NCBI RefSeq assembly: GCF_020497125.1
Contig: NC_059077.1
Location: forward strand, 21,150,840 to 21,214,839
From: Mauremys mutica
Lineage: Eukaryota; Chordata; Testudines; Geoemydidae
DNA length: 64,000 nt
Direction: 5' to 3'
Of the stretch, positions 34,701-46,789 are shown piece by piece. The notes under the pieces are model-generated. The model saw only the letters and a list, made by a program, of their open reading frames with translations, made no database searches and had not been told where the DNA came from. The translations under genes and the position numbers were made by a program. Numbering within the stretch: position 1 is the stretch's first letter; each line of letters opens with the position of its first letter.

Positions 34701-37120
34701 GCAGATTTCCTGTGATTCACTGTAGGAGCTCCCCTCTCTAATGGGATATGCTATATGGGATCAGGCCATTAGTCTATATTGTCCCAGGAAATGGCCAGTG
34801 ACTAATGCTCAGAGGAAGATGAAAATACTAACGATACAATGCTGCTGCTTTCCAATGGTCTTGCTTTGAACAACACAGTGATCTTCTTCAACATGGAGTG
34901 TGATAAAAGTGAACCTGGAAGTACTAATTAATGAAACCAGGAAATAAAAGTACCAAAACAATAAGAAATCCTTCTACTCTGGGGGAAGTTGGAGATACAT
35001 AATAGCACTACATAGTAGGCATTCAGGATATTTCTCAAGCCCTCATATATAATTCCTCCAAATTTCCAGGGCTCTGGGCCATGGGTGTGGCAGCCACAGG
35101 CACTGCAGCCATCAAGGTGACACTGAATAGACTACAGGAGGAATAGGAAAAGGGGCCACATCCAGTCAAGCTGCAAAGAACACAGTTCTTGAGTCCTGTC
35201 ATTCTGCAAATTCACTTCCAGTTGGAGTAACATCAATTATTTTGCTACTTTTTTCTTGAATGCAGAGAGAAACCTGTGGGGCCTCGTGGGTGGGAGAGGG
35301 AATGATCTGCCAAGAGGGAAATTTCAGGCTTGCCAATTTCCTGTTGTAGGTCTACAAGTAGAACTAGACACACACTGGACAACAGAGCATTCGTTGGCAG
35401 GTTAGTCTTTCTTCTGGGCTGTGGGGTTACTTCCTTGCAGGCTCATGGCTGGCCAGACAGCTGGCTCCTATCCACTTCAGGTGTTCATCTGTGGACAAGA
35501 GAACCCGCTTTGGATGCCAGCAGGAATTTGACCCCTCCACTCCTTGACTCTATCTTGCTGCTGGTGAAAGTCACTGAATCTGCACTCTCCACCTCCTGCT
35601 GCAGTGAATTTTCCTCTCCCAAACTGGGAATGGCCTGTTGGGGACTTCCTAGCCAAGAAGGAGGCGGGGAGAATGAACAATTGGGTCTGTGAGAGAAAGA
35701 GGGAGCAAGAGTGAAGATGGAAGAGGAGGATACACTGGGTGAGGAGAGAAGGAATGGTTAAGCAAAGGTGAGGAAGGAAAAACAAAGAAAATGGAGAAGA
35801 ATGTAGCAGCAGAATCTTGCCAATGAGCTTCATAGAACCCCAAGGTGTGAACTGTATTGTACTGCATGTTCCAAAACATCAAACCACACAGAATGCTAAG
35901 CTAAACCCACTTCCCCTGAGAGGACACATGAAGCAAGTTGTCCTCTCAGCATTGGACTGATGTTAACAACTAGTTCAAAGCTTGATCCAATAAGCATACC
36001 TGAGTGGAAACTGGGGAAGAATAGGGAATGCACATAAGGAACTAGGTACCAATTAGGATCTTGGGAAGAGAGAAACAAGGAGGAAATGTCCATTGGGGCC
36101 CAGATTCTGCTCCCAGTAAATCCAGTCACCCCCTGATTTACATTAATGTAAATTAGACTGGAATCTGGATGCCAGAGTCCAGGAAGGAAACGTGTAGGAG
36201 CGAGAAGGGGAGAAGAAAAGGCTTTAAACTGAACATGTTTAAATGAATAGCTACTGTATTTTAAGTTTGTTTAAAAAAAAAAAAAAAAAAGCTTCTCCAG
36301 TGCTTGTGTGTATGGTTTTACCTGTGTCTGTAGTAATCCTAACGTCAGCGGGGAACACCTCACCTAGCTGGGAGGAGAGAAGGGTGTATTTCCTGACACA
36401 GTTGGAGAGGAGATGAGACACTCTCTTCAAGCAGAGCAGCTGCTGCCTTTTAGCCCCTCTGCCCAAATACTTGCTCTTCTGGTCTCCCATGCCAGAGGGT
36501 GACCTGAGGTTGTGGCTTCCTCCAAAACCTAAAGGATTAGAGAGAAAGCAAATGGTGAGATTATGTCCCAGGCCACTTTAGGGGGTTACATTAGTCTTGT
36601 TCCTATCTCAGCAAATATTTCACCTTGACTGTATTCTATTGTGTGGATGGGCTAAACCCTGGAAGTCCTTGGCCAGGCTGCGCACTGAGAAGTTCTGGGA
36701 TGCACATAGGAGGGAAGGAATCCTGCCTCCAAAGCTACCAAGAAACAGCAGCAGAGCTACAAAAAGGCTGTTGATGCAATGTCAGGATTGCAATAGATCC
36801 CCACTGCCACTGTGGTCCTCAGCCAGGAGATGAAAAAGCTGATGCATGGCCTAGTTATGGAGCTGCCAGCCCAGCTATCTCCCCTCACCACAGCTTGCTC
36901 TTAGCCCACCATCCAACCCACCCTGCAGACAGGGGTACAGGGAGACTGCAGGACAGAGGTCTTCATGGGTCCCAAATCCTGCCCTCCCCTTGCCAGTTAT
37001 GTTGGGCTGGGCCCTTCATGGCTACAGAGAAGGCTGCAGAATTTGTCCTTGTATTGTTTGCATGACAGGGAAACATGAAGGAGTAGCATAGGATGACTGT
37101 TGTCCCTTTGGGGTTCTTAC
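31780..37120. other. Intergenic, mostly unassigned
   Basis: More than 5 kb without a supported gene. Local features are a C/T-rich stretch (34330-34620), an A18 run (about 36272-36289) and a short hairpin repeat (36098-36170). The several 60-130-codon ORFs here match nothing known to me. Confidence 0.45.
36098..36170. repeat. Short hairpin repeat
   Basis: CCCAGATTCTG and GGAATCTGG form outer arms, and GATTTACATTAATGTAAATTA is an inner palindrome. Same class as 19148-19240. Confidence 0.5.
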
Positions 37121-37126
37121 AGAAGG

Positions 37127-37330
37127 GATAGTCTAGTGGTTAGCATGCTAGCCTGGGACTCAAGTGACCCATGTTCAATTTCCTGCTTCATCAGAGTCTC
37201 CACTGTAACACTTTGTCTCTGTGCCTCAGCTCCCCATCTGTAAAATGATGAAAACAGAACTTCCCTATCTTACAGGGGTGCTGTAAAAATAAATGCATCA
37301 AAGACTCCCAGGCGCTCAGATACTATGGTC
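37127..37330 (+). repeat. tRNA-derived SINE
   Basis: GGATAGTCTAGTGGTTAGCA is a good A-box region and TGTTCAATTTC a B box, the internal RNA polymerase III promoter. CCCCATCTGTAAAATG and GGCGCTCAGATACTATGGTC follow as the SINE body and tail. A tail fragment of the same family lies at 52340-52395. Confidence 0.8.
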
Positions 37331-37525
37331 ATGGGGGCCACAAAAGTACTTACAACAGATACATGTTACGTGAGGTCTCTCTTACCCAACAAGGGGTTTA
37401 ATAAAATAAATATGAAGACTTATTTAAAAAACAACAACAAACAAGCAGGCACCTACACTGCACCTGTGAAATGTGTGTGCTCACAGGCAAATTGTGTATG
37501 TGCAGGTGTAATTACCATTTGAACA

Positions 37526-37993
37526 CAGAGCCGCCTGGGGGGGGCAAGAGGGGCAATTTGCCCCAGGCCCCGAGCCCCACAGGGGCCCCCACCAGAGTTT
37601 TTCGGAGCCCCCGGAGCGGGGTCCTTCATGCGCTCCGGGGGGCCCGGAAAACTCTTGCAGGGCTGGGAGCAGGAGCTTCTTCTGCTCCCGGTCTTCGCCG
37701 GCGGGGGGTCCTTCCGCTCCGGGGCGGAAGGACCCGCCGCTGGCGAATTACCGCCGAAGACGGAGCAGGACCCGCCGCCGAAGTTCAGCCCGGTCTTCGG
37801 CGGTAATTCAGTGGCGGGGGGCCCTTCCCTTCTGGGCTGCGCTTCGGCGGCGGGTCCGGCTTCGGCGGTAATTTGGCGGCGGGGGCGGGGGGCCCGCCGC
37901 GGGTCTTCGGGGCACTTCGGCGGCGGGTCCCGGAACGGAAGGGCCCCCCGCCGCCAAAGACCCCGGGCCCCCGGAATCCTCTGAGCGGCCCTG
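37526..37993. mobile_element. GC-rich hAT element with modular interior
   Basis: It starts CAGAGCCGCCTGG and ends CTGAGCGGCCCTG, with a perfect 8-bp TSD TTTGAACA at 37518-37525 and 37994-38001. The interior is a chain of direct and inverted GGTCTTCGGCGG, GGCGGGTCC and GGTAATT modules, which produces long but meaningless ORFs. Related to 31481-31770. Confidence 0.87.
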
Positions 37994-38001
37994 TTTGAAC
38001 A

Positions 38002-39890
38002 TGCAAACTGGGTGCAAGTCAGGCCCCCCTCATTTTGTTTTCAAAATTTGATCCAAAAAGTCATCCTCTAACTTTGCTGCAAGATTTGTCATGGCAGCTG
38101 CCAAATAGCTGGACAGCTCAGTATAACTGAAGTCATTCAAGTGTACATTCCTTCCAGTTTCGCTTTTTTCGCTTTTTTTTCCTCAGTCTTACTCAACCTT
38201 GCTGTAATGTTACTTTAATGTATGGGTGAGGGATATATGGGAGTAGGTGTGGGTGTAGCGAGATTATTGTACCAGATTACAAAGCAATAGCTGTCTTTTT
38301 GCACAGACTAATTTTTTTAGCTGTGAGAATTCATCGCTCCACGACACACCTACAAACATAGCAGGGAAAACAGAGTGTTTGAAGAATTAAAGAAAGACAA
38401 TCCTTCTTTTCACCTTAGAGCAGAGTCAATGGTTGTGTGTCCTGCTGACATTGTTATTCAATCTGCATTTACCAAAAAGCTGTGGCTGATGCTTTATGCA
38501 AAGACTAACTGTACTTCAATTATTTCAAAAACTGACCCTAGAGCCAAGATTCTTTTGCCACAAATAAAAGAGGTTCATTTGTGACTAGTGAAAAGAACTG
38601 AGAGATTTGGTAGATCTTTTTCAGAGTAATTGTCATCTCCCCTGCAGTACAGATAACCTGTGAGAAGTATGCTTTTTAACTTGACAAACCATCACAATGA
38701 GAAACCATTCTGCTTTGAACAGAAAACTTCCTAAAGCTTAACTTATAACCATTTTAAATTACCAGAGGTGTAGCCAGTGAAGTCTGACTGACCCTCTATT
38801 ATGGCTTGTTCCTGACTATTATAAACAGTGCTGACTTTTGAATATCATGAAACGTGCCTTTGCTAATGTGGGAGTTTGAGAAATAAGAAACATATTTATA
38901 ATTATTAAGTTCCATGGTTGGGTTTTTTCCATTTTCAAATCACATTACAAATATTAACCTTCTGTAAAATAGGTGTAATTTTGGAGCCAGATCTTCAGCT
39001 GGTGTCAATTGTTTTAGCTCCAGGGACTTCAGATGAGCGACAATAATTTACACAGATTGAGGATCTGGCCCTCGCATTTTACAAGGCCAAATACTAGTAA
39101 GTTAATTTCACCCAGCTTCCATTCACTGAGGTCAGACACAGAATATGGCATATTGAAAAGTATTTGCTAGAACATAAGATTTAGAAGTTTGGTGTCATAA
39201 TTTGACACTTGGACACCAAGGGAAAGAGCAAAAGCACTTGTCCTTGCGGAAAATGGCAGATGTTATTCCACATATATCAATAATATTCTTCAGATAGTTT
39301 ATCCTTTCATTTCTGATTTGTTTATGCATAGGAAGGTAAAATGAATTATCAGCTATTTCAGTGTAGGTTTGTTTATTTCATAAGATATAAAATATATTAT
39401 TACCTAGATGATAGATAGATTAGTTAGCCCATTAAAGCTAAAAAAGCCACGTTCAAATTCCACAGCTACATTATAATCTTTTAACCTTTATTAGCCAAGG
39501 TCATCTTCATGTCAGTATCAGACACTGGGTCATTTGATCCTTTTTTAGAGCCTGTTCAATCCAGCAAGATGCAGAGTGCCTTTTCCAAGGTGCTCAGCTC
39601 TCAATTGCTGGTGCTCTTTTTGCAAGACAGCACTTAGTATCTCACAGGATCATGCTTTGGGGCATCCTTATCAGAGCTAGCACAGCTTGTTTCCAGCCAC
39701 AAAAAATGAAACCTATGGAGTAGCATATACTGTACTGTGTATTTGAGATGCCACATCCACCCGCGAGGAAGTAAGAATTCTGAGTTGGCAGGCTTCATTC
39801 TTCCGAGAAGCCTATGCTAATACACTCCCCAGAGAATATTAAAATCCTCACCAATGACATTGTTGAGATCTTTACTAATTACTGATAGTT
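38002..39890. other. Intergenic, mostly unassigned
   Basis: No gene seen. A hairpin repeat lies at 38985-39069 (GCCAGATCTTCAGCTGGTGT with GATTGAGGATCTGGC). Confidence 0.45.
38985..39069. repeat. Short hairpin repeat
   Basis: The outer arms GCCAGATC and GATCTGGC are exact; the inner arms are diverged. Same class as 19148, 36098, 42926 and 50090. Confidence 0.55.
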
Positions 39891-39893
39891 ACA

Positions 39894-40099
39894 TTTTTGT
39901 TTTAGCTGTGTCAGTCCCTGGATATTTGAGAGACAAGGTGGGTGAGATAATATCTTTTATTGGACCAACTTTTGTTGGTGAGAGAGACAAGCTTTTGAGT
40001 CACATGGAGCTGAAGAGCTCTGTGTGGCTCAGAAGCGTGTGTCTCTCACCAACAGAAGTCGGTTCAGTTAAAGATATTACCTTGCCCACCTTGCCTCTT
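39894..40099. mobile_element. Penelope 3' end (family 2), fold-back copy
   Basis: The left arm (TTAGCTGTGTCAGTCCCTGG to GTCACATGGAGCT) and right arm (GAAGAGCTCTGTGTGGCTC to CCACCTTGCCTCTT) are inverted copies of the Penelope terminus. A perfect 11-bp TSD, TGATAGTTACA, is at 39883-39893 and 40100-40110. The ribozyme-like motif is split across the palindrome centre near 40010. Confidence 0.87.
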
Positions 40100-40110
40100 T
40101 GATAGTTACA

Positions 40111-43100
40111 ATGACGAGCACAGCAAGCCAGACACAGTTTAGGCCCAATTATCATTGGAGTCTCAAGCTAGCCTCTGTGTGAGCACTTTCCTGACACTAA
40201 AATTCTCAAAAGCAGGCACTGTATTGTAATATGGGAAAATTCTACCACTGGTTATGCCTGTTTGGGGCACTAATATGTACATGCAGATTTCTGTGCACAG
40301 AGAGATGGAGAGAGGCTGGGGTCTGAACTATCAGGCCCTTTATGCTCTTTGCTGCATGATTTTTATGAATGTTGTATCATTTCTTTTGTGTTTTCCATTG
40401 TCTGCTTATGTGCCATCATTCAACTTATTCTATTCAAAACTTTTTTTAAAAGGGAAAAATAAGGCCAGAGGACTTGGCAGAAGGCACCACGTCTGCCATG
40501 ATTTAGATTTTACATTCAATAACCATTCCTGGATCCCAGGACACGGTACGCACCCTGATTATAACCAACTACATCTTTACGTTTAAAGTTCATTCCTCCT
40601 AGCTCCAATAGTGACCTCAGTTTTGTACAACTGCACAAAATGGGGAGCCAGGAGGAAGGTACAAGGAACCTGCCAGACTTTCATTAGAAAATAATCTTTC
40701 TTGCACTCACTATGTTTTCTAAGCCTCCCCCAATACCTTTGAGTTATTTTCTTTGGCAACAGAGATTTTCTCTTTCAATAATTGCCTGGCTTGTGTTACA
40801 ATACTCCTTTGTCACTTTCTCTTTACATCATCCCTTGTACCTTTCCCTTGTACATGAGCTTTGTAAATAGGCTTTACTGCCCTTCGAGAGGGCTTAATTA
40901 TTTAACATTAGCCCAAGTGAATTTGTGCTGAGCTAGCACTTCCACAGTGATCAACATGAGGAAGTGCCAGTGTCGTACTTCAGTGGATGGAGCAGCAGGA
41001 GGGGGAAAGAAAGAAGACAGAAGAGGAAAGGAACAGAGATGTGTGTTCGCCTCCATCTTTCCAAGGTTGCTGTCTTCCCCTGAGGACCTCGCTGATGGTT
41101 AATAAATGACTTGTATGCACAAGTTTTCACCTGCTAATACATCTCACATATGCTTCGGTGGGACAGGGCCCAATCATTTATACAGGGCCCGATTCAAAAG
41201 ACTCCCATGGATTTCAATGGACTTTGTTTGAGTTAGGTCCATAGAGAGAGGGTACCTGAAACTTTGCTGTGGTTGTGGGAACTGAAAAATGCTCTTGTCG
41301 TGGCAAGTGCAGTACTACTAATAAATAGCACTTTGCCTTTATATGGTGACTTTCATTCCAGGACCTCCATGCACTGTACAAACACTCAGCGAAGTAGGGC
41401 ATGCATCAGTATCCCCAACTTACAGCTAATGATACTGTGGCCCAGAGAGATGAAGCAGCTTGGCCAAGGTCACCCAGCAAATTCACGGCAGAACCCAGAT
41501 CTCCTGCCTTCCTCCCCATCCCTGTGCCATAACCACAAGATCAACATTCCCCTTCAGAAAATGACACTCATTCCAGGCTAAAGTGGCACATAATCCACCA
41601 CGCTCATTAGCCCTCAGGGGATATGAAGCACATGTACTGACACTGACTGAGGTAAACTGGGGAGTACAGCACAGGTCTAAAGATTACAGCTCAGATGTGG
41701 GAAATGTACAGCGGCAGCCCAGTGCTGTACAGTGTGTGATTTTACACCCCATGATTCATTGACTTGCAGTAACCAAACACTATTATTGCTATGGGAAACA
41801 CAGGAAAACAGAAGGATCCTGGGAGAACCCAAGCAGATTAGCCAAAAACAATGAGGAGAACAGAGATCACTGCAACTGTGATCTACAGAACAAACATGTC
41901 TGGAAAGCACTTTAAAATGTGTAGCTGCATAACACATAAAAGTGCAATGAGCTTAGATTTGGACAGGTGTTAGAGCAAGAGGCAGACAGCAGGTTTCTCA
42001 GCTGTGTATGTTTTGTGGCTGTACCAAGTAATGGATTTCGTACAGTTACCCTGTAACTGCAGCAACCAAATAAACCCACATTTAGAGGAGTTAATTGTAA
42101 CTTGTTCATCAGGAGGTTTCTTTTTCTGAGCTAGTAGGAAATCCTTAATTTTCATGACAATGGAAAGAAAAGCAAGTGCCCAGTACAAGATTCAAAAGCA
42201 TCTATAGGAAACTAACTCCCAATTTAGAATATGAATAGAGGTCACAAATTACCTGGGATAAACATTTAGCCAGTGTTTGACTGCTTGCAGACTAATTGAT
42301 TTTGCCAAGTGCACTTACATGAAAGTCAAAAAAATGAGTTTTTAATGCTAGTTTCACTTCAGCATAAATGAAATATTTTGGAATTGTTTTAAAAATGGAT
42401 GCTCAGTCAACTCAATATGTTCATTATACGTATTTTATATTTATAGTTTTTAAATTTTGTGTCATTTTTGTCTAATGTGGGAATACTTAAAAGAGAAGCT
42501 TTAAAGGAATTAGAGCATCACCTGGAGGTTCTATAACAACATGAGGACACTTACCCTCTCAAACATCTATTTCCATGCAACTTGCAAAAGGTCTTTTGAT
42601 TGTAATATGCAACACTCACTGCAACTAGCAGAAATTTCTTTCATAGTATGTATGCTCAGTGTAAAAACAATACTAAACACTGCTGATGATTTCATTTAGC
42701 ACAAACTTTTGCAATGACACTTTTGTGAACTTTCTTTGAAAATTCTTCATAAATATTGGTCTATGGCTAAGCTTTAAGCATATGCTCTGACGCTCTCCAT
42801 CTGGGGAGTTCAGAGCACTTTAGAAACATTAGTTAAACTTCAAGACACATCTCTGAAGTGCAGTAAGTATTGTTTATGTCCATTTTGCAGGCTGGATTAA
42901 TAAAGCAGAGAGAAAAAGAGCAAAAGCCCGATCCAAAGTTAATTGGAATCCATAGAAAGACACCCCATTTTGGATCAGGTTCTAAATGAATTTCCCAAGA
43001 ACGCAATAGTACTAGAACCCAGACGACCCGCTAATCTTTTGCTCTAATGCTAGATATATTAATTTTTTTAAGATACCTTGTACTTGTATAATAATACTGA

Positions 43101-43160
43101 TAATAATATTTTGCATATAGGTAGTTAAAAATAAAATATCCACCAAAAATTTAAATATTG
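40111..43160. other. Intergenic with old repeats
   Basis: MIR/L3-like reverse-strand repeats are recognisable at about 41325-41550 (TGGCCAAGGTCACCCAGCAA) and 42790-43040 (CATTTTGCAGGCTGGATTAA). A hairpin at 42926-42980 has CCGATCCAAA and TTTGGATCAGG arms. A GGGCCCGATTCAAAAGACTC-type hairpin half is at 41185-41230. No gene. Confidence 0.5.
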
Positions 43161-43163
43161 GTT

Positions 43164-43476
43164 CTTTTCACAGGGATAAAGATTTTTTTTTTTAGTTTTT
43201 TTTCAAACAATTTTCAGGGATTTTTTTTTAATCCAAATTTTTATTGAAAATGTTATCAACATGATTAATGAATCTTTTAATCCAAAATTTGATCCAAATT
43301 AATCCAAGTCATTTCAAAAATGGCTTTGTAAAGATGAAAATTATTAAAATGATAACATTTCAATACAAAATATCAGATTTTTTAAAAAGATAACTTAAAA
43401 AATATTTTAAAAAAGAAAGGCACACAAACCACTTTTTGATTAAAATCTTTTCATTCAAAAAATTTCAACAGCTCTG
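43164..43476. repeat. AT-rich interspersed repeat
   Basis: Poly-T/A blocks with AATCCAAATTTTTATTGAAA words, ending AAAAAATTTCAACAGCTCTGG. Related to 30732-31212 and 23648-23815. Confidence 0.5.
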
Positions 43477-43598
43477 GTTGTTGGTTTTTCTGTGATTATG
43501 AACATATTTCATAGCAAGCAAATGACACGGATTCACTGAGAACATGCCTGCTCAATATTTGTTTATGTCAGTTGCAGACTTAGAATAACTAAGAGCAT

Positions 43599-43637
43599 CC
43601 GACGAAGTGGGTATTCACCCACGAAAGCTCATGCTGC
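43599..43637 (+). ncRNA. Hammerhead-ribozyme-like motif (likely inactive)
   Basis: CCGACGA, then A, stem GTGGG/CCCAC with loop TATT, GAAA, then GC-TCAT-GC as a two-pair stem III. The order is that of a hammerhead core, but the invariant U4 is C, stem III is not followed by UH, and the base between A9 and stem II is extra. Activity is therefore unlikely in this copy. Confidence 0.45.
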
Positions 43638-43718
43638 AAAACGTCTGTTAGTCTATAAGGTGCCACAGGATTCTTTGCTGCTTTTACAGATCCAGACTAA
43701 CACGGCTACCCCTCTGAT
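43601..43718 (+). mobile_element. Penelope-derived short repeat (family 1), single unit
   Basis: It runs from GACGAAGTGGGTATTCACCC to AACACGGCTACCCCTCTGAT with a perfect 13-bp TSD, ACTAAGAGCATCC, at 43588-43600 and 43719-43731. It contains the full 3' end of the family and begins in the hammerhead-like core. The TSD happens to resemble the family's own 5' bases (GCATCC), so the left boundary is uncertain by a few bases. Confidence 0.87.
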
Positions 43719-44264
43719 ACTAAGAGCATCCTATTCTCTAAAGGGAAAAAGTTGTGAGTATGCAATCATAAAATCCTCCAAATGTTTATGTTTACTTCTC
43801 ACTGACATGCTTCCAGTCTTCCCACCAATATCTCACTTATAAGCAAAACCCCCACAAACAGTTATGAACTATGCATATTTTGGGCCCAGTCTTGCAGCAA
43901 ATAGCTCATGCAAATAGCCCCAGTGACGCTTACTCATGTGGCGGAGCACTAGTCATGTTGGCTGAAGGTTCTCTCTCTCTTTATTACCAGGTAAAAATAC
44001 CTTCTTAAACTCACATCTTCTAACAATGATTTCTCCAAGATAGCAATTCCAATTCAAATCAGACATGTCTGTGTGTTTTAATTGTCTTGCCTCTGACTGT
44101 TTTAGCACCCAGCCTCCCCTGACAAGCCGTCCCAGAGAACTAGTAGAGACTCCTAGACGTAAATGCTGTGGGCTTCACCTTTAAGATTATATGGTTCTTG
44201 GGGAAGATACTGTGAATTATACACATTGATACAGCTCCAAACACACTGGTGGTTCTCTATTATA

Positions 44265-44385
44265 ATTTGTATCGTGGTAGCTCCCAGAGGTCCCCATCAG
44301 AATTGGGGCCTGTGCTAGGCTCTGTACAAAACACATAGACAACAGTCCCTACCCCCAGGATTTTACAGTCTAAATAAATAAATAG
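44265..44385 (+). repeat. Ancient amniote interspersed repeat
   Basis: GAATTGGGGCCTGTGCTAGG, CTCTGTACAAAACACATAG and CAGTCCCTACCCCCAGG match the repeat at 24425-24585. Confidence 0.6.
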
Positions 44386-44849
44386 AGACTACATGTGTGT
44401 TCAAGAACACAACGGCAGCTAAGGTTTACAACAGATGTGTAACACAACAGCAGCATCTACCAAAGCCATGGTGGCATACAGGAAAATGAAGGAGGCCTAA
44501 CTGAGTGGAAGTGGCAACAGCCCTAATTCAGGTAGATGAGAGGGGTCTATCTGCTTTGAGTGGTTTGCTTTGGAGGGTGCTTTTATGTAAGCCTATCAAG
44601 ATAATAATGAGCTTACTGCATGTTTGTGGCATTTAAAGGGTGGCTGGCTATTTGTTCACATTTATTGCAGGTTGTGTCCTATCCTTTACAAAATTCAACT
44701 GCCCAAAGCCATTTATGTAAAACTTACCCCCAAGCCTAAAAACACCCCATACTTCTTGATTTTTTTTTTTTATTATTTTTGTTGTTGTTGTTGTTGCTAA
44801 ACCCTCATTAACTCCACTCACGCTGTCTCACTCTGTCTGCCCCAGCTTA

Positions 44850-45800
44850 AGTAGTGCTTTTTAAAAAAAGCAACCAATTAGCACCTCATCAGCTCCAATT
44901 AGAGGAGACAAAAGCAGTGTAAAGATAACTCAATGAGAGGGGGTGGCACAACATCATGTAATCACTTAAGACAGCATTGAGCATTCACTGTGCTAACTGT
45001 GCTGGGCCTATTCACCTTTTTTTTTTTCTTCCCTTTAGATGCATTTAAGACTGTTTTGCTGGGAAGCTGGGCCTCCCAGGAGTCTCATCGTTCCCCATTC
45101 AGGGGCTACCTGTTTACAGCTCACAGAGCAGAAGGACCTAAACAATCCTATATTGTACGCTTAGTGCTTCCTTAAACTTAGGCCTCAATAATGGCATGTT
45201 TTCAGTGGCCGGGCAGAATAAGTTAAAGGCTGGCTTTATACTCATTAAGTGTTCTAGTTGTACTGTCTTCTAATTACATGGGAGGGCAACAATATATTTT
45301 TTTTCAATGAGAGTTCTTTGGAGCAGTTAATTTGGTGCCTGTACTAAATGCCCCAAACATTAATTAGTGTGGAAGGAACCCTAATTTCCTCAGTAGCTTT
45401 CCTCTCCATTTACTCCCCTTGTTTTCACATAGGCTTGGATGAGCCTCTATAATGAAATTACCTCATTAATGCCTTTATTCTTGCACAGCAACTCATTCAA
45501 GATCTACCATTTAGCTTTAATTTAATGCTGTCAAAAGCAAAAGGTGCATTCATGGCTTTGATTAGTGAATTTTTTTCTCTCTAAAGGGTGGACAGATTTA
45601 AATTATTAAGATGGCAAGTAGTGAGTTATAATTGGATACAAGCAGCACTTCAGAGAATATTAAATGCTTTCAAAGCCTGGCCTATGTAGTCTGCTGACTA
45701 TTAACTGTGTCCAGCAGGTTTTTCTGTGGTTTCTGAATTAACGGCATCTTAACTACTGTGAAGCAAATTAAGTTTAATTTTTGTTTATAAAACCAAGGGT
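44850..45800. promoter_or_regulatory. Candidate cluster of conserved non-coding elements
   Basis: Nearly 1 kb free of recognisable repeats and of coding potential, dense in homeobox-type words (AACCAATTAGCAC, CCAATTAGAGG, TTCTAATTACAT, TTAATTAGTG, GATTAGTGAAT). Such texture is typical of developmental enhancers flanking vertebrate genes. This is pattern-based inference only. Confidence 0.35.
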
Positions 45801-46114
45801 GATGCCTTTTATCCGCATGACATTCAGTTCAGTTTTTCCCATTGTCCTAGCCTGACCTCATCACTTGCTACTACTGGGAATCTGGGGCTTCATCCTATAC
45901 TCCTTATACACACAAAACTCCCACAGTGCCTAATGGGAGACTTGCCAGAGTGAGGAGTACAGGATAGGGCTCCTGAATTGCAACTGCCACTTAGCTCTTG
46001 ATGCTCCCTATAGGGTAACCAAAGCCGAATGAGCTTTCAGGTGGAATCCACCTATATGACATGCAAACAAGCCTGCATTTCCTTTTTAAAAGTAATGATA
46101 CTTAGCACTTATAT

Positions 46115-46320
46115 CAGAGGTTCTCAAACTGGCGGTTGGGAACCCCTCAGGGGGTCGCAAGGTTATTACATGGGGGGTTACGAGCTGTCAGCCTCCACCC
46201 CAAACCCCACTTTGCCTCCAGCATTTATAATGGTGTTAAATATATAAAAAAGTAGTTTTAATTTATAAGGGGGGTTGCTATGTGAAAGGGATCACCAGTA
46301 CAAAAGTTTAAGAACCACTG
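46115..46320. mobile_element. hAT (Charlie-like) MITE
   Basis: It starts CAGAGGTTCTCAAACTGG and ends AAAGTTTAAGAACCACTG, classical hAT-Charlie-type ends, with a perfect 8-bp TSD ACTTATAT at 46107-46114 and 46321-46328. It splits an older repeat (TACTTAGCACTTATATAGTG) that is also interrupted 55 bp further on by the Penelope element. Confidence 0.9.
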
Positions 46321-46789
46321 ACTTATATAGTGCTTTTCATCCATAGATCTCAAAGGACTTTACAGAGATGGGTTAAGCAAAAAGCTAGCACACTTAAAAC
46401 TGCCTTCACCAAACAGGAGCACTCCACGAGAGGAGTAAATTGCATCGTGGAACAAGCCACTCAACTACACTGAGAGAACCTGCTTCAATACAGAAAAAAA
46501 AAGAAAACACAAAAAAACCCCATAAACTACACACTCCTTGTTGTCACCTACCACCTCACACTGGAACTCATATGGGTATCATTAAACAATTATAAGCCAT
46601 ACTTGATGGGGCCTACATCCTTAAAGAAATCTTTCCCAATCTCCCTCTTCTGGCCTTCAAGTAACCCCTCACCTCACCAAGCTCAGCATCGGATGCAAAC
46701 TCTCCACAGATGAGGACACACCAACTCAAAGCAGTACCAGACCCTGCCATAACAACAGATGTAAAACCTTCAGACAGATCAACACCCCT

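Noticed and set aside
37127..37200. A functional tRNA gene
   Set aside because: The A and B boxes are present, but there is no cloverleaf acceptor pairing and a SINE body follows directly.
37471..37984. Overlapping GC-rich ORFs of 111 and 118 codons
   Set aside because: Produced by GC modules inside the hAT element bounded by the TTTGAACA duplication.
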